A stretch of 64,000 nucleotides of DNA from Saccopteryx bilineata (GCF_036850765.1 NC_089496.1:53451613-53515612), one strand, 5' to 3'. Positions 46,238 to 58,808 are shown, counted from the first letter of the stretch. Notes: generated from the letters alone by a model not told the origin. Made by a program: numbers and translations.

Positions 46238-46800
46238 TGTTGTGTCATTATGGTTTGGACCAGGGGTCCCCAAATTTTTTACACAGGGGGCCAGTTCACT
46301 GTCCCTCAGACCGTTGGAGGGCCGCCACATACAGTGCTCCTCTCACTGACCACCAATGAAAGAGGTGCCCCTTCCGGAAGTGCAGCGGGGTTTGGATAAA
46401 TGGCCTCATGGGGCCGCATGTGGCCCGCGGGCTGTAGTTTGGGGATGCCTGGTCCGGACTGAATGTTAGCGTTCCTCCCACATCTATCTGTTGAAATCTT
46501 ACCTCCACCCCCGTACGATAGGGGGCAGTTAGGTCATGAGGGTGGTGGAACCTTCCTGAATGGGACTACTGTCCTCATTGGACACGGAGAGCTCGCTCCC
46601 TCCCTCTCTCTCCGCTCTCCGCCCTGTAGGGACACAAGAAACCGACAGTCCCCAACTCGGAGGAGGACCTCACTAGAACCTGACCGGCTGGTACCATTAT
46701 CTCAGCCTTCCGACCTGCAGAACCAGGAGAAATGCTTGATAACCCACAGCATCCGCGGAACCTCGTTAGAGCTGCCCAGACCGCCCGGGACACGGTGGGC
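46238..46800 (+). mobile_element. MLT1-type solo LTR, split by hAT
   Basis: Old ERVL-MaLR long terminal repeat in sense orientation. Phrases in order: 'attatggtttggac' (46247), after the hAT 'ctgaatgttagcg', 'tgttgaaatcttacctccac', 'gttaggtcatgagggtggtg', 'cctgaatgggactactgtcc', 'cagccttccgacctgcagaa', and a degraded 3' end near 46800. No internal retroviral genes and no partner LTR in the window. Ancient and non-coding. Confidence 0.75.
46261..46451. mobile_element. Non-autonomous hAT, family 1, short form
   Basis: CAGGGGTCCCCAAAT at the left and TTTGGGGATGCCTG at the right. Flanks gtttggac (46253-46260) and gtccggac (46452-46459) match at 6 of 8 bases, a decayed 8 bp duplication. Middle deleted relative to 17384-17814. 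It interrupts the MLT1-type LTR. Confidence 0.9.
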
Positions 46801-47572
46801 AGCGCACGCCTGGCCTCCCTCTGCACGGACGCCTGTGCCAGACGCAGCAGTGGCCCCCCAACGAGCCGTCCTGTGTTCCCCAGAGCCCATGACTGCACCG
46901 TGTACGGCAGCAGGGACTCTGCAGACGTCAGTGACATAAGGACCTTGGGACGGGTGGTCCGGGTGGACCCAGGCTACTCACCCGAGTCCCGAGCAGCAGA
47001 ACACCATCCTTGGCCGCAGAGAACCAGGCCCAGGGTGGCGGTGGAGGAGGAGGAGGAGGTCGTCTCCGGCTGGTGCAAAGACGGGGGCCGACGCTGCAAG
47101 TGAGGATCGGCTGCGGGCAGTCACCGTATAGCAGTTCTGTGACTGAATGTGTCAGCTGGCACGCTGGCCTTGTTCTAAGCCGCAGAAGTTGTCGGTTAGG
47201 GCAGATGTGGAAAACTCTATTTCGTTCTGTTTTAGGGTTAGTGTGTTTTGGTTTTCTTCGGAGAGAAAGCCCCTCGGTATGGACGTTTCCGGATGTGTGA
47301 TGACTGGCATGAAAGTGCCCAGCGGTGCCCAGATCCCCCACCGTTCCATGCCGGGTTTGCCGGGGTTCTCGGGCAGAGGCTGACTGCAGGGGCACAGCAG
47401 GGTACCCGAGAGTCAGCAGCCAGGTCACAGGTCTGTCTCTGCCCCGTCGCCAGGGAAGGTCTTGTCTGAGGTGGCAGCGAAACAGTCAGGGACAGTGGCC
47501 TTTGAGACGCGGTCCCAGGACAAGAGCCTAACTCCTGGCAGTGTGTAAGTGCAGGAACCAAAACTTTATTTA
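46801..47572. other. No gene recognised
   Basis: Unique-looking; (GGA)n near 47041-47060. Confidence 0.45.
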
Positions 47573-47586
47573 AAAAACCCACCGCG

Positions 47587-47991
47587 GCCCTGGCCGGTTG
47601 GCTCAGCGGTAGAGCGTCAGCCTGGCGTGCAGGAGTCCCGGGTTTGATTCCCGGCCAGGGCACACAGAAGAGGCACCCATTTGCTTCTCCACCCCCCCCC
47701 TCCTTCCTCTCTGTCTCTCTCTTCCCCTCCAGCAGCCAAGGCTCCATCAGAGCAAAGATGGCCCGGGCGCTGGGGATGGCTCCTTGGCCTCTGCCCCAGG
47801 CGCTAGAGTGGCTCTGGTCACGGCAGAGCGACCCCCCGGAGGGGCAGAGCATTGCCCCCTGGTGGGCAAAGCGTTGCCCCTGGTGGGCGTGCCGGGTGGA
47901 TCCCGGTCAGGTGCATGCGGGAGTCTGTCTGACTGTCTCTCCCCGTTTCCAGCTTCAGAAAAATACAAAAAAAACACAAACAAACAAAAAT
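47587..47991 (+). mobile_element. VES-like SINE with internal duplication
   Basis: Sense. Second copy of the 24 bp motif at about 47865-47887 is slightly shortened. Tail is A-rich with C ('aaacacaaacaaac'). Target duplication aaacccaccgcg / aaaccaccgcg at about 47575-47586 and 47994-48004. Confidence 0.94.
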
Positions 47992-48004
47992 ACAAACCAC
48001 CGCG

Positions 48005-49584
48005 TTAGGCACGAGGCTCACCGTGTAGAGTTAACGGTCTCCGCTCTGAGGTCCGCTTTGGCCGTGCCCTCGGGAGCCTGCAGGTCCCTGAGCAGCCCGT
48101 GTTCTCCGTGGAGCCAGAACAACACCCCGTGTGCCTAAACACCAGGTGACTCTAGTGGCTTTCTGCAGGAACGGAGCTGTTTCAGGCCAAGCCACCTGAA
48201 ATAAGGGGGAGAGACGGTAAGAGGGAGGGGCGGTAGGGAAGGCCCAAGTCGTCCGGGACCCACCCACGACCTCCCCTGCTTTCTCTACAGGTGCATGCGG
48301 CCCTCAGGCCCTCACACAATGGCCAAAGAGGGACACCCTGGAGCTTGGACAAGTGCAGAACTTCAAAGCCCAGTTCCCTCCCCAGGATAAAGCTCGTTTC
48401 CAGATCTTTCCCTCCGTGTTGCCAGCGGCCGCAGCCCCAGAGGGTGAGGACCTGCCCAGACATGAAGCCTCCTTGGTGATTTTTGCTTCAGACGTGATGG
48501 CTGGGTTTGAAGTCCCAGGATTTGAGGTAAAAAGAATCACAGAGTTGGTTCATGGCGTGGGGGCGGGGAGGGGGGGGGGGACTCATGACGTGAGAACGCC
48601 CGTTTCCAATCCCACCGAGTGCCCCACGTGCTGAGCGCCCGATCGGACCAAAGTGACAGAAAGAAAATGGGAATATCCAGTGTCTGGAGGCGGATCCGTG
48701 GGTCACTGTGGTTGAACATTGATTAACTGATCGTCTGTTTCCAGGGAAGAAAGGGGGAAACGTGTCCCTCCCACCCCTCCAGCCCAACGTGGAACCACAC
48801 CCGTCGAGACAGGACACAGGACTCAGGACTGTCCTGCAGAGGAACAGAGCCGGAGCCAGAAAACATGGAGGTGCCCTGCGGACGCCCTCCACCAAGGATC
48901 TTAGGTTTGTTTCTTCATCCTTGCCGGACCTCCCGATCCATCATCACCCTCCTTTCGCCACCTGTGGCAGGTGAACCGCAGACCGCCAGCTCCTGGGAGC
49001 TCAGGCGTAGGCCAAACAGCTTCGTTCTATCTCCTAAGTGTGCCATCTGTCAACATCTCTCAAAAACGAAGAGTTCACGCCCGTGGGCCCACGCTGACGG
49101 CGCTCTCTCACGCCGCTGCGCGGCCGTCGGAAAGGTGCTGCGCTTCTGCGGGTCGGAGTCACCAGAGCAGAAGGAGCAGGCGTCGAGGTGTCAAGGCACT
49201 GTGCATTTCTGGACAGATCGAGTGGCCTTAAAAAAAAAAAAAAGAAACTACTTACTTTGAAATAGTTACAGAAGACTTGCAGGAAGTTTTAAACATGGTA
49301 TAAGAAGTGTTGCATGGCCGTTCCCCGATGGTGATGACTTCTCTGTCTGTGGTGTGACAGCAAAACCCAGAAACTGGCATTGCTGGGGTACCTGTTCACT
49401 GGGGTAGGTCTTACTCGGTTTCATTCTGTAAAGTAAGAATATATATATATATTCCTGCTCCAGAGTCCAGAGGCTCTTAATAATACCCTGATAATCTGCT
49501 GAGCGAAAGAGGTGCTAGGGACGACTTTTGTTCTAATATTTGGGCTTTCTCACTGGTTCCCGACACAGGGCTCTCTCCAAGGAT
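48005..49584. other. No gene recognised
   Basis: GC-rich to 49200, then AT-rich. G-run near 48568-48581. Frames under 135 codons without recognisable domains. Confidence 0.4.
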
Positions 49585-49662
49585 TTTTTTCATCCATTTT
49601 TTTTAGATTCCAAATATAAGTGAAATCACATGGTATTTGTCTTTTTGTGTCTGACTTATTTC
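49585..49662 (-). mobile_element. Old L1 3' region, left part
   Basis: 'gattccaaatataagtgaaa' and 'gtctttttgtgtctgactta' are the reverse complement of an L1 3' UTR. Continues at 50421 after the younger L1 insertion; the 15 bp tgtctgacttatttc at its right edge is the target duplication. Confidence 0.75.
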
Positions 49663-50420
49663 TTTTCTTTTTTTTTATAAATAAATTTTTATTTTAATGG
49701 GGTGATATCAATAAATCAGGGTACATATATTCAAAGAAAACATTTCCAGGTTATCTTGTCATTTAGTTCTGTTGCATACCCATCACCCAAAGAGAGATCG
49801 TCCTCTGTCACCCTCTATCCAGTTTTCTTTGTACCCCTCCCCCTCCTCTTCCCCCTCTCCTCCCTCCCCTCTCCCCACCCCCCGTAACCACCACACTCCT
49901 GTCCATGTCTCTTATTCTCGCTTTTATGTCCCACCAATGTATGGACTCCTGCAGTTCTTGTTTTTTTCTGATTCGCTTATTTCACTCCGCATAATGTTAT
50001 CAAGATTCCACCACTCTGCTGTAAGTGATCCGATGTCATCGTTTCTTCTAGCTGAATAGTATACCATGGTGTATATGTGCCCCATCTTCTTTATCCAGTC
50101 TTCTATTTTTTTTTACAGTGATTAAAAGCCTTTAAGCAAACTCTTGGCCAATACAGCAAGAATCCATAAAAGAGTAGTGTCCTTAACCTGTTCACCAAGT
50201 CCAAATTTGCCCCATCACCATGCCAAATCCCTAAAAAATGCAACCCTACCACAGTTCAGTCTGTTAGGAGCTGTCACAGGGAGCAGGAGTCTAGGAAAAG
50301 TCCACACAGGAAAAGTCCGCATGGCACTGGAATTGTTGTCACCATTCTATATTTTGCAGCTCATGTCCAAGTCCCAATGACTGCTGCTTCTAGCTGGTAA
50401 TGATTCAGGTAGACTGGAAT
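49663..50420 (-). mobile_element. Younger L1 3' end with unusual 5' segment
   Basis: Antisense. T-rich tail at 49663-49676, L1 3' UTR at 49684-49890, and the ORF2 C-terminal neighbourhood at 49990-50107 ('gctgaatagtataccatggt', 'cttctttatccagtcttcta'). After a T9 run at about 50108-50116 comes about 300 bp (to 50420) that I do not recognise as ORF2. Flanked by tgtctgacttatttc at 49648-49662 and 50420-50434 (15 bp), so the whole 757 bp went in as one unit. Confidence 0.8.
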
Positions 50421-50548
50421 GTCTGACTTATTTCACTTAGCACAGGACCCTCCAGGACTGTCTATATTGTCACAAATGGCAAGATTTCATTTGTTTTTAT
50501 GGCTGCATAATATTCCATAATATTCATATATATATATGTATATATATA

Positions 50549-50585
<37 letters not shown>

Positions 50586-52600
50586 CCCATCTTTTTTATC
50601 CACACGTCTATTAATGGGCATCTTGGTTGCTTCGATATCTTGGCTGTTACTAGTAATGCTGCACTGAACATGGGGTGCATATGTCTTTTTGAATTAGTGT
50701 TTTTTGTTTTCTTCAGATAAATACCAGAAATAAAACTGTGGGATCGTATGGCAGCTCTATTTTTAATTTTTTTTTGAGAAAACTTCATACTGTTTTCCAC
50801 AGGGGCTGCACCAATTTACAATCCCACCAATAGGACACAGGGATTCCCTTTTCTCCACATTCTTGCCAACACCCGTTTGTTGATTTATTGAGGATAGTCA
50901 TTCTGATAAACGTGGGGTTGTATCTAATCATGGCTTTAATTTGCATTTCCCTGATGATCATGCAATGGAGCATCTTTTCATATACCTGTGAGCCATCCAG
51001 ATGTCCTCTTAGGAGAAATGTCTATTCAGGTCTTCTGCCCGTTTTTAGTTAGATTATTTCTCCCATTCATTCATGGGTTGTCTTTTGATTTCGTTGACGG
51101 GTTTCTTTGCCAACTAGAGCTTCTGAGTTTAATCTAGTCCTACTTAATTATTTCACTTTCATTTTGCCTTTGCTTTTAATGTCAAATCCAAAAAAAAAAA
51201 AAATAGAAATAATTGTCAACGAGCTTCCTCTCTGTTTTCTTCTAGGAGTGTTATGGTTTTAGGCATTACTTTCAAGCTTTTAATCCATTTTGAGTATCAT
51301 ATAAGATAGGGGCTCAGTTTTATCCTTTTGGATGTGGCTCTTTAGTTTTCCAATATTTAGAGAGACTTGCCTTTCCCCATTGTACATTTGGCTCTTTTGT
51401 TATGAATTAATTAAGCATACACACATGGGTTTATTTCTGGACTTTCTATTCTGTTCCATTGGTCTCTACATCTGTTTTATGTTAATACCATACCATTTTG
51501 AAAACAATAGCTTTATAACCTACTTCGAAACCAGGAAGTTAATGCCTCCAATTTTGATCTCTCTCAGGATTTCTTTGGCTATTCAGGGTCTTTTGCAGTT
51601 CCTGTATAGTTTAGGATTTTTGTTTGTTTGTTTGTTCTGAAAATGCCATTGGAATTTTGAGAGGGATGGCACTGAATCTGCAGATGGCTTTGAGTAGTAT
51701 AGACGTTTTTCCAATATTCTTCCCATCCCTGCACACAGCATATCTTTCCATGTATTTGTATCTCGATCCGTTTCTTTCATCAGTAGTTTCTAGTTTTTCA
51801 GTCCACAGACCTTTCAACTCCTTGGTTAAGTTTATTCCTCAGTATTTTATTGTTTTTGATGCTAGTATATAAGGGATTGCTTTTGTTTTTTATTTCTCTC
51901 TTGGTTAATTTGTTGTTGGTGTATAGAAACACAAATGATTTTTAATGTAATTTTGTATCCTGCGACTTTACTAACTTTGTTTACTCTAGCAGTTTTGGTG
52001 GGTTTTTTTTTTTTTTTTTTTTTGGTGTTGTCTTGAGGGCTTTCTATACAACATAAAATCTCATCTGCCAATAGAGACAACTGTCTTCTTCCTCTCTGAC
52101 TTGAGTGCCTGTTACTATCGTTATTATTTTTGCCTGATTGCTCTGGCGAGGACTTCCGATACTATGTTGAATAAAAGTGATGGGAGTTGACATCCTTCTC
52201 TTTTTCCTGACCTTAGGAGCAAAAGCTTGATGCTTTTCACAACTGATTATGATGTTAGCCGGGGGCTTGTCATATGTGACCTTCACTGTGTTGTGGTGCA
52301 CTCCTTCTGTACCCAGTTTATCGAGTTTTTATCATGAACAGATGTTGAATTTTGTCAAATGCTTTTTCTGCATCTGTTGAGGACACCACATGACTTTTAC
52401 TCTTCGTTTTGCAATATGGTCCATCTCACTGATTGATTTACAGATGCTGAACCCTCCCTGCATCCCTGGAATTGATCCCACTGGATCATGGGTGCATGAT
52501 GCTTTTAATGTATTGTTGAATTTGTTTTGCCAATATTTTGTTGAGGATCTTTTGCGTCTGTGCTCCTCATTAAACCGAACAGCTGTTTACCTTTAGGAAA
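50421..52600 (-). pseudogene. Old L1 ORF2 remnant (RT to C-terminus)
   Basis: Antisense, 5'-truncated near 52600. Minus-strand translation in shifting frames gives ORF2 landmarks: FDKIQH near 52345-52362, TYDKPPANIII near 52245-52277, a SKVAGYKI word near 51950-51975, 'CGEKGIPVSYWWDCKLVQPL' near 50790-50860, and MEYYAAIKTNEI near 50480-50515. The function would be reverse transcription (and, upstream, endonuclease) for L1 movement, but frameshifts, stops and missing 5' half make it dead. A (TA)n/(TG)n stretch at 50525-50585 has expanded within it. Confidence 0.88.
50525..50585. repeat. (TA)n/(TG)n microsatellite
   Basis: Alternating TA with a GTGTGTG core, inside the L1 ORF2 remnant; gives a poly-YI translation on the minus strand. 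Confidence 0.9.
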
Positions 52601-55600
52601 CTTATTTGGAGACTTAAAAACTAGGTCCCATGTGAGTACTTAAAGCAAGTGGAAATGATTACAGATGATAATCCAAATGGTTAAATATGACACTATCACG
52701 GGCTTCCACTTGGAAAGAAAGCTAGGGCGAGGAGTGTACATCTGAGGAGCATTTACATTCAAAGGATTAATCACTTCATCTTTAAAGTCTAGGCATAATG
52801 CTGTTTACATTTAACCCCAAGGTCAAGTTGGCAATGAAAGCTGTTTAAACACCATGCCCAGCTCTACAAAGTTAGTGGAGGAATATTTTCAACTCACGTG
52901 GTCTATCCCCTTTCTCAGTGTTTGCTGTATATGCACAATGTCTGCTATTCGTTGAAACCAACTCACATTTTCTTAAATACACATCACTCACGAAGAAGCT
53001 CTAAATCACTCCCTAAGCAGGAAAATGTTATGGTTTGGCACAAACAAAAGATAGCACATAAATACAAATGAAAACTCTTCTTCAACTCCAGCTGGTTACT
53101 ATTGTTCCCTCAATTCCTGGTTAGAAAGAAATATTATCACATAGCGGAAAAATCGTTTTTCTCATTGTGTTTCGGGGCACCACGTAATACAGCTCCCATG
53201 GCGTTGCCTGGAGCCACCGCGGGGTGGGGTGGGGCGGGGCGGGGCGCGGGGGTGGGGGCGGGGTGAGGGGCACATCCTCCCTTTCTCTCCTCACAGTTGA
53301 CATCGCACGTCTCTCCGTTAGGATCCACAGAGAAAATCTGTCTTATCGAAAGGTTTACTTGGGGGAGAAGAGTGGGAAATAAAATGTCCCACTCTGCTGA
53401 CCGCTCACCTCGGCCACACCTTCAGGGTTCCCCTAGCTGACGCGCTGGGCCGTATTCCTGCAATCTCAGCGTGCGTCCCTGGACCCACTCGCCTGTTTAT
53501 TTGTCCCCCGTCTTCCTCCTGCTCTTCAAAGCTGGGTCCGTTCCTTCTGTCATACTTGTTTGGCTGAACCAGAGCTCCAGGCACTGGGGCCGGGAACACG
53601 AGCGTGGGCAGAGGTCAGCAGAGCCGGAGCTGGGCCCGGGGCAGTGCACCAGGGGTCAGACTCCAGCAGGAACCCCCAGCGGCCTGAGAGGTGGGGACAG
53701 ACGCAGCCCCAGATGGCTCTCCCCTATCGCAGGCCAGTGTTTCCACTGGCACCCGGGTGCTCGCAAGACGGGGAAAACGGAAAACTCTGAACTGCCACGT
53801 GACAGGTGCAAAGACTCTGTGAGGTTCCGTGGAGGACTTTTCTTAGACGTGGAGGTCACAGACCACGGTCCCGCAGGGAAGCTGGGCAGCGGTCCCCAAG
53901 GGCTGTGAACCAGGGCTGCCAGCAGCCGCCCCGGGCTCACTCCTGGAGAACGCGTTTTAACTGCTGCAGAAGCGTTTTTAAATAGCTCCCTAAACCGTGA
54001 TCGGGCACAGTCACAGTGGAGAGCCACGGCGGAGAGCCACACCCACAGCACCAACGGCAGCCAGGGCGCTGAGGTCCCAGACGAACACTCAGAAGGTGGG
54101 TGGGACCCACGTGCGTCCAGACGTGGACACCCCCTTCCGCCACATGCCGTAGGGCCATGTCCCACTTTCTAATGGTTCGCTTCATGGACCAGGAAGCCGG
54201 CTCTAAAGCAATGTCTATCTATGCCCAGAACCCGAAAGAACACTGATTTCCAGCTGATTTCAAAAACATTGATAAAAACATCAGATTCGTTCTTCAGAAC
54301 AACAGGTGTGCAGAACCACCTGTCCACACCACGCAGAAGAGGGCGGAGGCTGGGTGGGGGGAGTCGCCCCGCGCTCCTCCGCTGGCGCTGCCTGGGGCAT
54401 CCTGGCAGAATCAGGACATCCTTCTTCTCCCGCAGGCTCGAGCTCCATGGGCTGATTCCGAGTGACAGGAACAAATGTCACACCCTCTGAACACGGACGC
54501 AGCGTGAGGGGGACGCCCGGGTGTGAGGCCGGTCTTGCCCCTGGCTGGGGCATCGCAAAGCTTAATTAAGGTTTGCAGAAACACTCGGAGGACCTTCTAT
54601 AGACATCGCAGTGTCACTGCAGAAGATCCCCACGAGGGGGAAAGCGCGAGTCAAAACGTTTTGGGACAGGAGGAGGGTTTCGTTGGTAAACCTTAGGCTT
54701 GACTTGGACAATTCTACCAGACAGAAGTAAATGGACTTTATAAGAACCCAAGAATAAAGGGGGAATGATCTTAAGACCAGCAGGCGATCCGACAGCTAAA
54801 GTATTATTAAGTGTTGTGGGGCTCCACTGAGTTTTGTTTCAATTCGTCGTAACAGCACCGACCTGACCGCCTGCATTAAAGCCATTTGTCGCAGAGGTTA
54901 ACACCTGTTCGCATGCTCTCTAGCTCCCGAGGGAGCCCTAGTGCACGAGGATCTGCAGTTTTTCCGTGAAATTCAAGCAGGAAACACGCCCCAGCCACGG
55001 AGGTGGCGACTGCCTTCGCTCTGAGGTCTCGTAGCTTTGCTGCATGTGACATTTGTCAGAAATGTTCCTGTCGCGTTTGACCAGCATCCGTCATGTCTTA
55101 CATTTTATTAGTCTGTGTGTGCACGTGTGTCTGTGTGCGTGTGTGCGCGCGCGCACTTGGTGTTTCCCTGAAGCAGGACATCTGAGCTGTGCAGTGGTTT
55201 ATCTGATAACACGATTTCGCTAACATGTAACTTACTGTGGTTTCCTCCCCACCAGCCCATCTTGTGGTGCGATCTTAATCTTCTCCTTCAATTCTCATTT
55301 CGGGGCTAATGGGTTAAGTAGGCTCATTCTGCTGTCTCATTTGCAGGAGCCCAAGTTTGAAAACCCCAATGACTGTGTGGCTCTGGGCTCGAAGGCTGGG
55401 CGTCTGAGCAGCCCAGCCCAGCCCAGGGCTGGGCTTGCCGATGGGTCCAAAGCAGCTCCTGCTACACGTCCCTTCGGCAGGAGCTGGAGACTAGCTTCCC
55501 GGGGACAGTCCGTGCCAGGCTGTGGGACAACACCCCGGCCGCCGGAAGAACAGCTGGGTCGCTGCAGCAATGCAGGGCTCACCGGTGACTCTCTTCTCCC

Positions 55601-56529
55601 AGGAAGGGCTGTTTATCCGAGACATTCCCAGGATGGCTTATAGGCTGTGGCCAGGGGTGAGATGGAAGAAGTCAGTTAAAGAGATCCAAGCTATAAGGTT
55701 CTCCAAGAAAACCAGACTGAGAGCATGGTGTCAACCTTATTAGGAGCTGTGGTCTCAAATAGGTGCGAGCCTCAAATATGTGTAGTTAAGAGGTGAGAAC
55801 TAGAAACCCCTGGCCATCAAACTGAGACACACGTACTTGGGCTGGAATCCTGAGAACTCAGGCTGGTGTCCAAGACAAAAAAGTCAGGAGCAGGGGCTTC
55901 GGAGGGACCAGTGGCAAGTTCTCCCGAGAGAGAAGGTGGTGGCCACCGGCATGCGGGGACTGCAGCTCGAGAGAGCTCCCAGGCTCAGGGCTGACCCTTC
56001 TCACACCACTGGTCCCTTGCACATCCTCTCTGGTGTGACCAGGATGAAGTCTGACGTGTGGAACGTGAGCTGGGTCCCGTGTTTCCAGAGGCACCAGTGG
56101 AAGGAAGCCTTCCCACCCGTGGGGACCCCGTGTGCTGGGATGAGGATCACCGCCAAGCCCCAGCCTGCCCTGGCACGCACGTCGGCAGGTGAGACCCGCC
56201 TCCAGCCCCTCGGCGACTGGCTTGTTTTATAAGACGGCGAGTTTTCACCCTCTCTTAGCGACAGTCCTCATTAAGGAGCGTCCTCCCCACCGCCGTGGCC
56301 TGATGAAAACCATCTTCTTCACGGCCTGATGTTTGTTTTCCACAGGTCCGAGCTCAGGAGCAGCTCACAGGAGGGCCTTTACGGTTTAACTCCAGTCTTC
56401 CGTTCTGGCCTGAACTCTGGCCTCACCGTCCACTTGCATTTCCCAGTTAGCACCACGTCCTCTGGGCTCTCTGCCTCTGTTCAGGCCACGCGGACTGGGC
56501 AGAAGCCCTTGCCCACCTCATCTTGCCAG
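52601..56529. other. Unique region, no gene recognised
   Basis: G-rich tract at 53221-53270 (listed separately) and alternating GT/GC at 55112-55156. Frames of 60-169 codons overlap on both strands at 53470-54560 and 55340-56230; none shows a recognisable domain and I cannot defend exon boundaries. Confidence 0.4.
53221..53268 (+). repeat. G-rich tract with G-quadruplex pattern
   Basis: Many runs of three to five G separated by one or two bases ('ggggtggggcggggcggggc'), which fits the pattern for intramolecular G-quadruplex on the plus strand. A short local CpG-rich spot, not an island. Confidence 0.7.
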
Positions 56530-56790
56530 CTAGCCCCCAACTGTCCTTCCCGATGAAGCTGAGCCATGCCCTCTCTCTCTGGAAGCCTTCCTCAACCTTC
56601 TCCACGACTCGTAGCCTTTGCTCAGCTACATCAGAGCACTTACCACGCCCGGAGATACCTGGGTGTACTGGGCTATCAGTCTCCCGGTTACTTACCTTCC
56701 CACAGGTGCCATCCCATCCTAAGGCCCTGAGCTACACAGGGCAGGTCCTTAGTAAGTGTTTGCTGGGAAGACATCTGCCTGCCTAATGAC
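56530..56790 (+). mobile_element. L2 3' relic
   Basis: 'ctggaagccttcctcaacct' near 56580 and 'cagggcaggtccttagtaag' with 'tgtttgctggg' near 56738-56768 match the L2 3' end in order and spacing. Sense orientation. Confidence 0.6.
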
Positions 56791-57535
56791 CACAGGCTGC
56801 GAGGGGACCGTCGACGGTAACGGCCACCTTTGTGTCCCGTTCCTGGGGCCATGACGGTGGCTGACCTTCTGATCTGATTGATGGACCTCCCATTCAGTAA
56901 GCACTGATGTTATGGTAACTTACAGGGTCTACCTCTATCATCCTTCATAGCGTCCTTGAGAAAGAGGGGTCATGATCTCTGCGTTGCAGATGTGAAACCT
57001 CTGTTGAATGTCTCAGAGCTAGAGGTGTGAACGGGCCCTCTGTGGACTGTACCTGGCACCGTCTCCACGAATGGGCTGGTATTTCCTTTGGTCATCACGT
57101 CACGGCTTAGTGTCAGGATGGCATTGCCTCGGGACTCCCACCAGCTATATACATTTCTAGTGGTCAAATCAAATCAGCTGTGCCCATGACTCATCTTCGG
57201 GTTGGGATCCCTGTGATGGCTGCATCCAAACGTAGCAGATAGGCTTCCTCTCCATGTCAGTGCCGAACGACAGGCAGACGCCGCCCTGTGTCAGGACACT
57301 CACTGCTCCAGGGACGGGCGGGGAAGGACAACCAGTCAGACACGGCTCCCCCGGGGCAGCTGGAGCACTGCGTGCTGGCGTCGGCCGGGTGTCAGCTCCC
57401 CCCGCAGTGCGTACGTGCTCAGTCACCCCCCAGGGAGCACGGTTCCTGCGCTGCCTCTTCTCATCTCGGCTACAGTGCCGCAGCGGTTGGTCTTTGGGGG
57501 TTTCATGTTACTCCTGTAGCAGCTTGAGGTTTAAA
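56791..57535. other. No gene recognised; MIR-like scrap
   Basis: Near 56970-57025 'gcgttgcagatgtgaaacct' and 'tgtctcagagc' recall a MIR core but weakly. Rest unique-looking. Confidence 0.4.
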
Positions 57536-57550
57536 CCTCAAACCCAGTTT

Positions 57551-57950
57551 TTTATTTTTTATTTTTTTTATTTTTCTGAAGCTAGAAACGGGGAGAGACA
57601 GTCAGACAGACTCCCGCATGCGCCCGACCGGGATCCACCCGGCACGCCCACCAGGGGGCGACGCTCTGCCCACCAGGGGGCGATGCTCTGCCCCTCCGGG
57701 GAGTTGCTCTGTCGCGACCAGAGCCACTCTAGCGCCTGGGGCAGAGGCCAAGGAGCCATCCCCAGCGCCCGGGCCATCTTTGCTCCAATGGAGCCTTGGC
57801 TGCAGGAGGGGAAGAGAGAGACAGAGAGGAAGGAGAGGGGGAGGGGTTGAGAAGCAGATGAGCGCCTCTCCTGTGTGCCCTGGCCGGGAATAAAACCTGG
57901 GACTTCTGCACGCCAGGCCAACGCTCTACCACTGAGCCAACCGGCCAGGG
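57551..57950 (-). mobile_element. VES-like SINE with internal duplication
   Basis: Antisense. Tail 'ttttttatttttt' at 57547-57575. Tandem 24 bp motif at about 57647-57695. Target duplication cctcaaacccagtttt at 57536-57551 and cctcaaatccagtttt at 57951-57966 (15 of 16). Confidence 0.95.
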
Positions 57951-57966
57951 CCTCAAATCCAGTTTT

Positions 57967-58588
57967 GTGGAGATGCTGGGACACGTTATGTTTCCTCTTT
58001 CCACACACTCTCCATTAGCTACCCCAGGCAGTCTCAGCTAGACGAAGACAGGGGGTCCACAGAAAAAGAGCAGCTAAGACTGTGGCCTACATGAGACTTT
58101 CTCTCTCAGACACAGAGTTCGCACGGTCACCCGGTGAGGTTTTGCCCGTCTCTGTGTCATCCCCAACGGCTTGCCTCTGATTGAACAAGTCCAATACCGA
58201 ATGGTTGAATAACCCATTTGCAATTTCACAGATAAAATTTCTCAGCGGTTGAAGACCAGCCTCAGGGTTCAAAAACAACTTCGGTGGTTTGTCTTAAGAA
58301 TTTCTCTGTTTAATGCTGGTTGGCTAGAATTCAGGAAAACTGATTTTAAATTTTTATCCAGGTTTTTCGAAGCACCACAATAATCATTCTTCTTTCTTCT
58401 TAAACTGAAGTAGGGCCCAGATGCTGGTTTGAAAATGGGCTTCTGGCTTATATCTGGGAAGGTCATATTTTCTAATATCCATACAAAGAAAAGTCTTTCC
58501 CCTGCATTTTTTTTTTATGTAAGTATAGAATATGTTTGGCAGGAAGGGAGTAAAAACACATACATATAATGTTACAATGAATATTCTT
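57967..58588. other. No gene recognised
   Basis: Unique-looking; short frames only. Confidence 0.45.
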
Positions 58589-58808
58589 GGCCCTGGCTGG
58601 TAGCTCAGTTGGTTAGAGCATCATCCTGATACACCAAGGTTGTGGGTTCAATCCCCAGTCAAGGCACAGACAGGGATCAATCAATGAATGCCTCAATAAG
58701 TGAACAACAAATGCATGTTTCTCTCTCTCTCTCTCTCTCTCTGTCTCCCTCCCTCTATCCCTCTTTCCCTCCCTTCTTCTTCCTCTCTAAAAGCAATAAA
58801 AGAAATTG
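58589..58808 (+). mobile_element. Older tRNA-SINE with (CT)n end
   Basis: Head 'ggccctggctggtagctcag', strong B-box-like 'gggttcaatcccc' near 58648-58660, short body, (CT)n at 58721-58742. Related to the SINEs at 1841 and 23783. Confidence 0.8.

Noticed and set aside
47238..47852. 204-residue minus-strand protein
   Set aside because: Half of it is an antisense VES-like SINE; the same peptide pieces occur at every other copy.
56020..56232. Possible exon ending before a 'gtgag' donor-like word at about 56188
   Set aside because: The upstream frame shows no recognisable protein and no defensible acceptor; donor-like words are common by chance.
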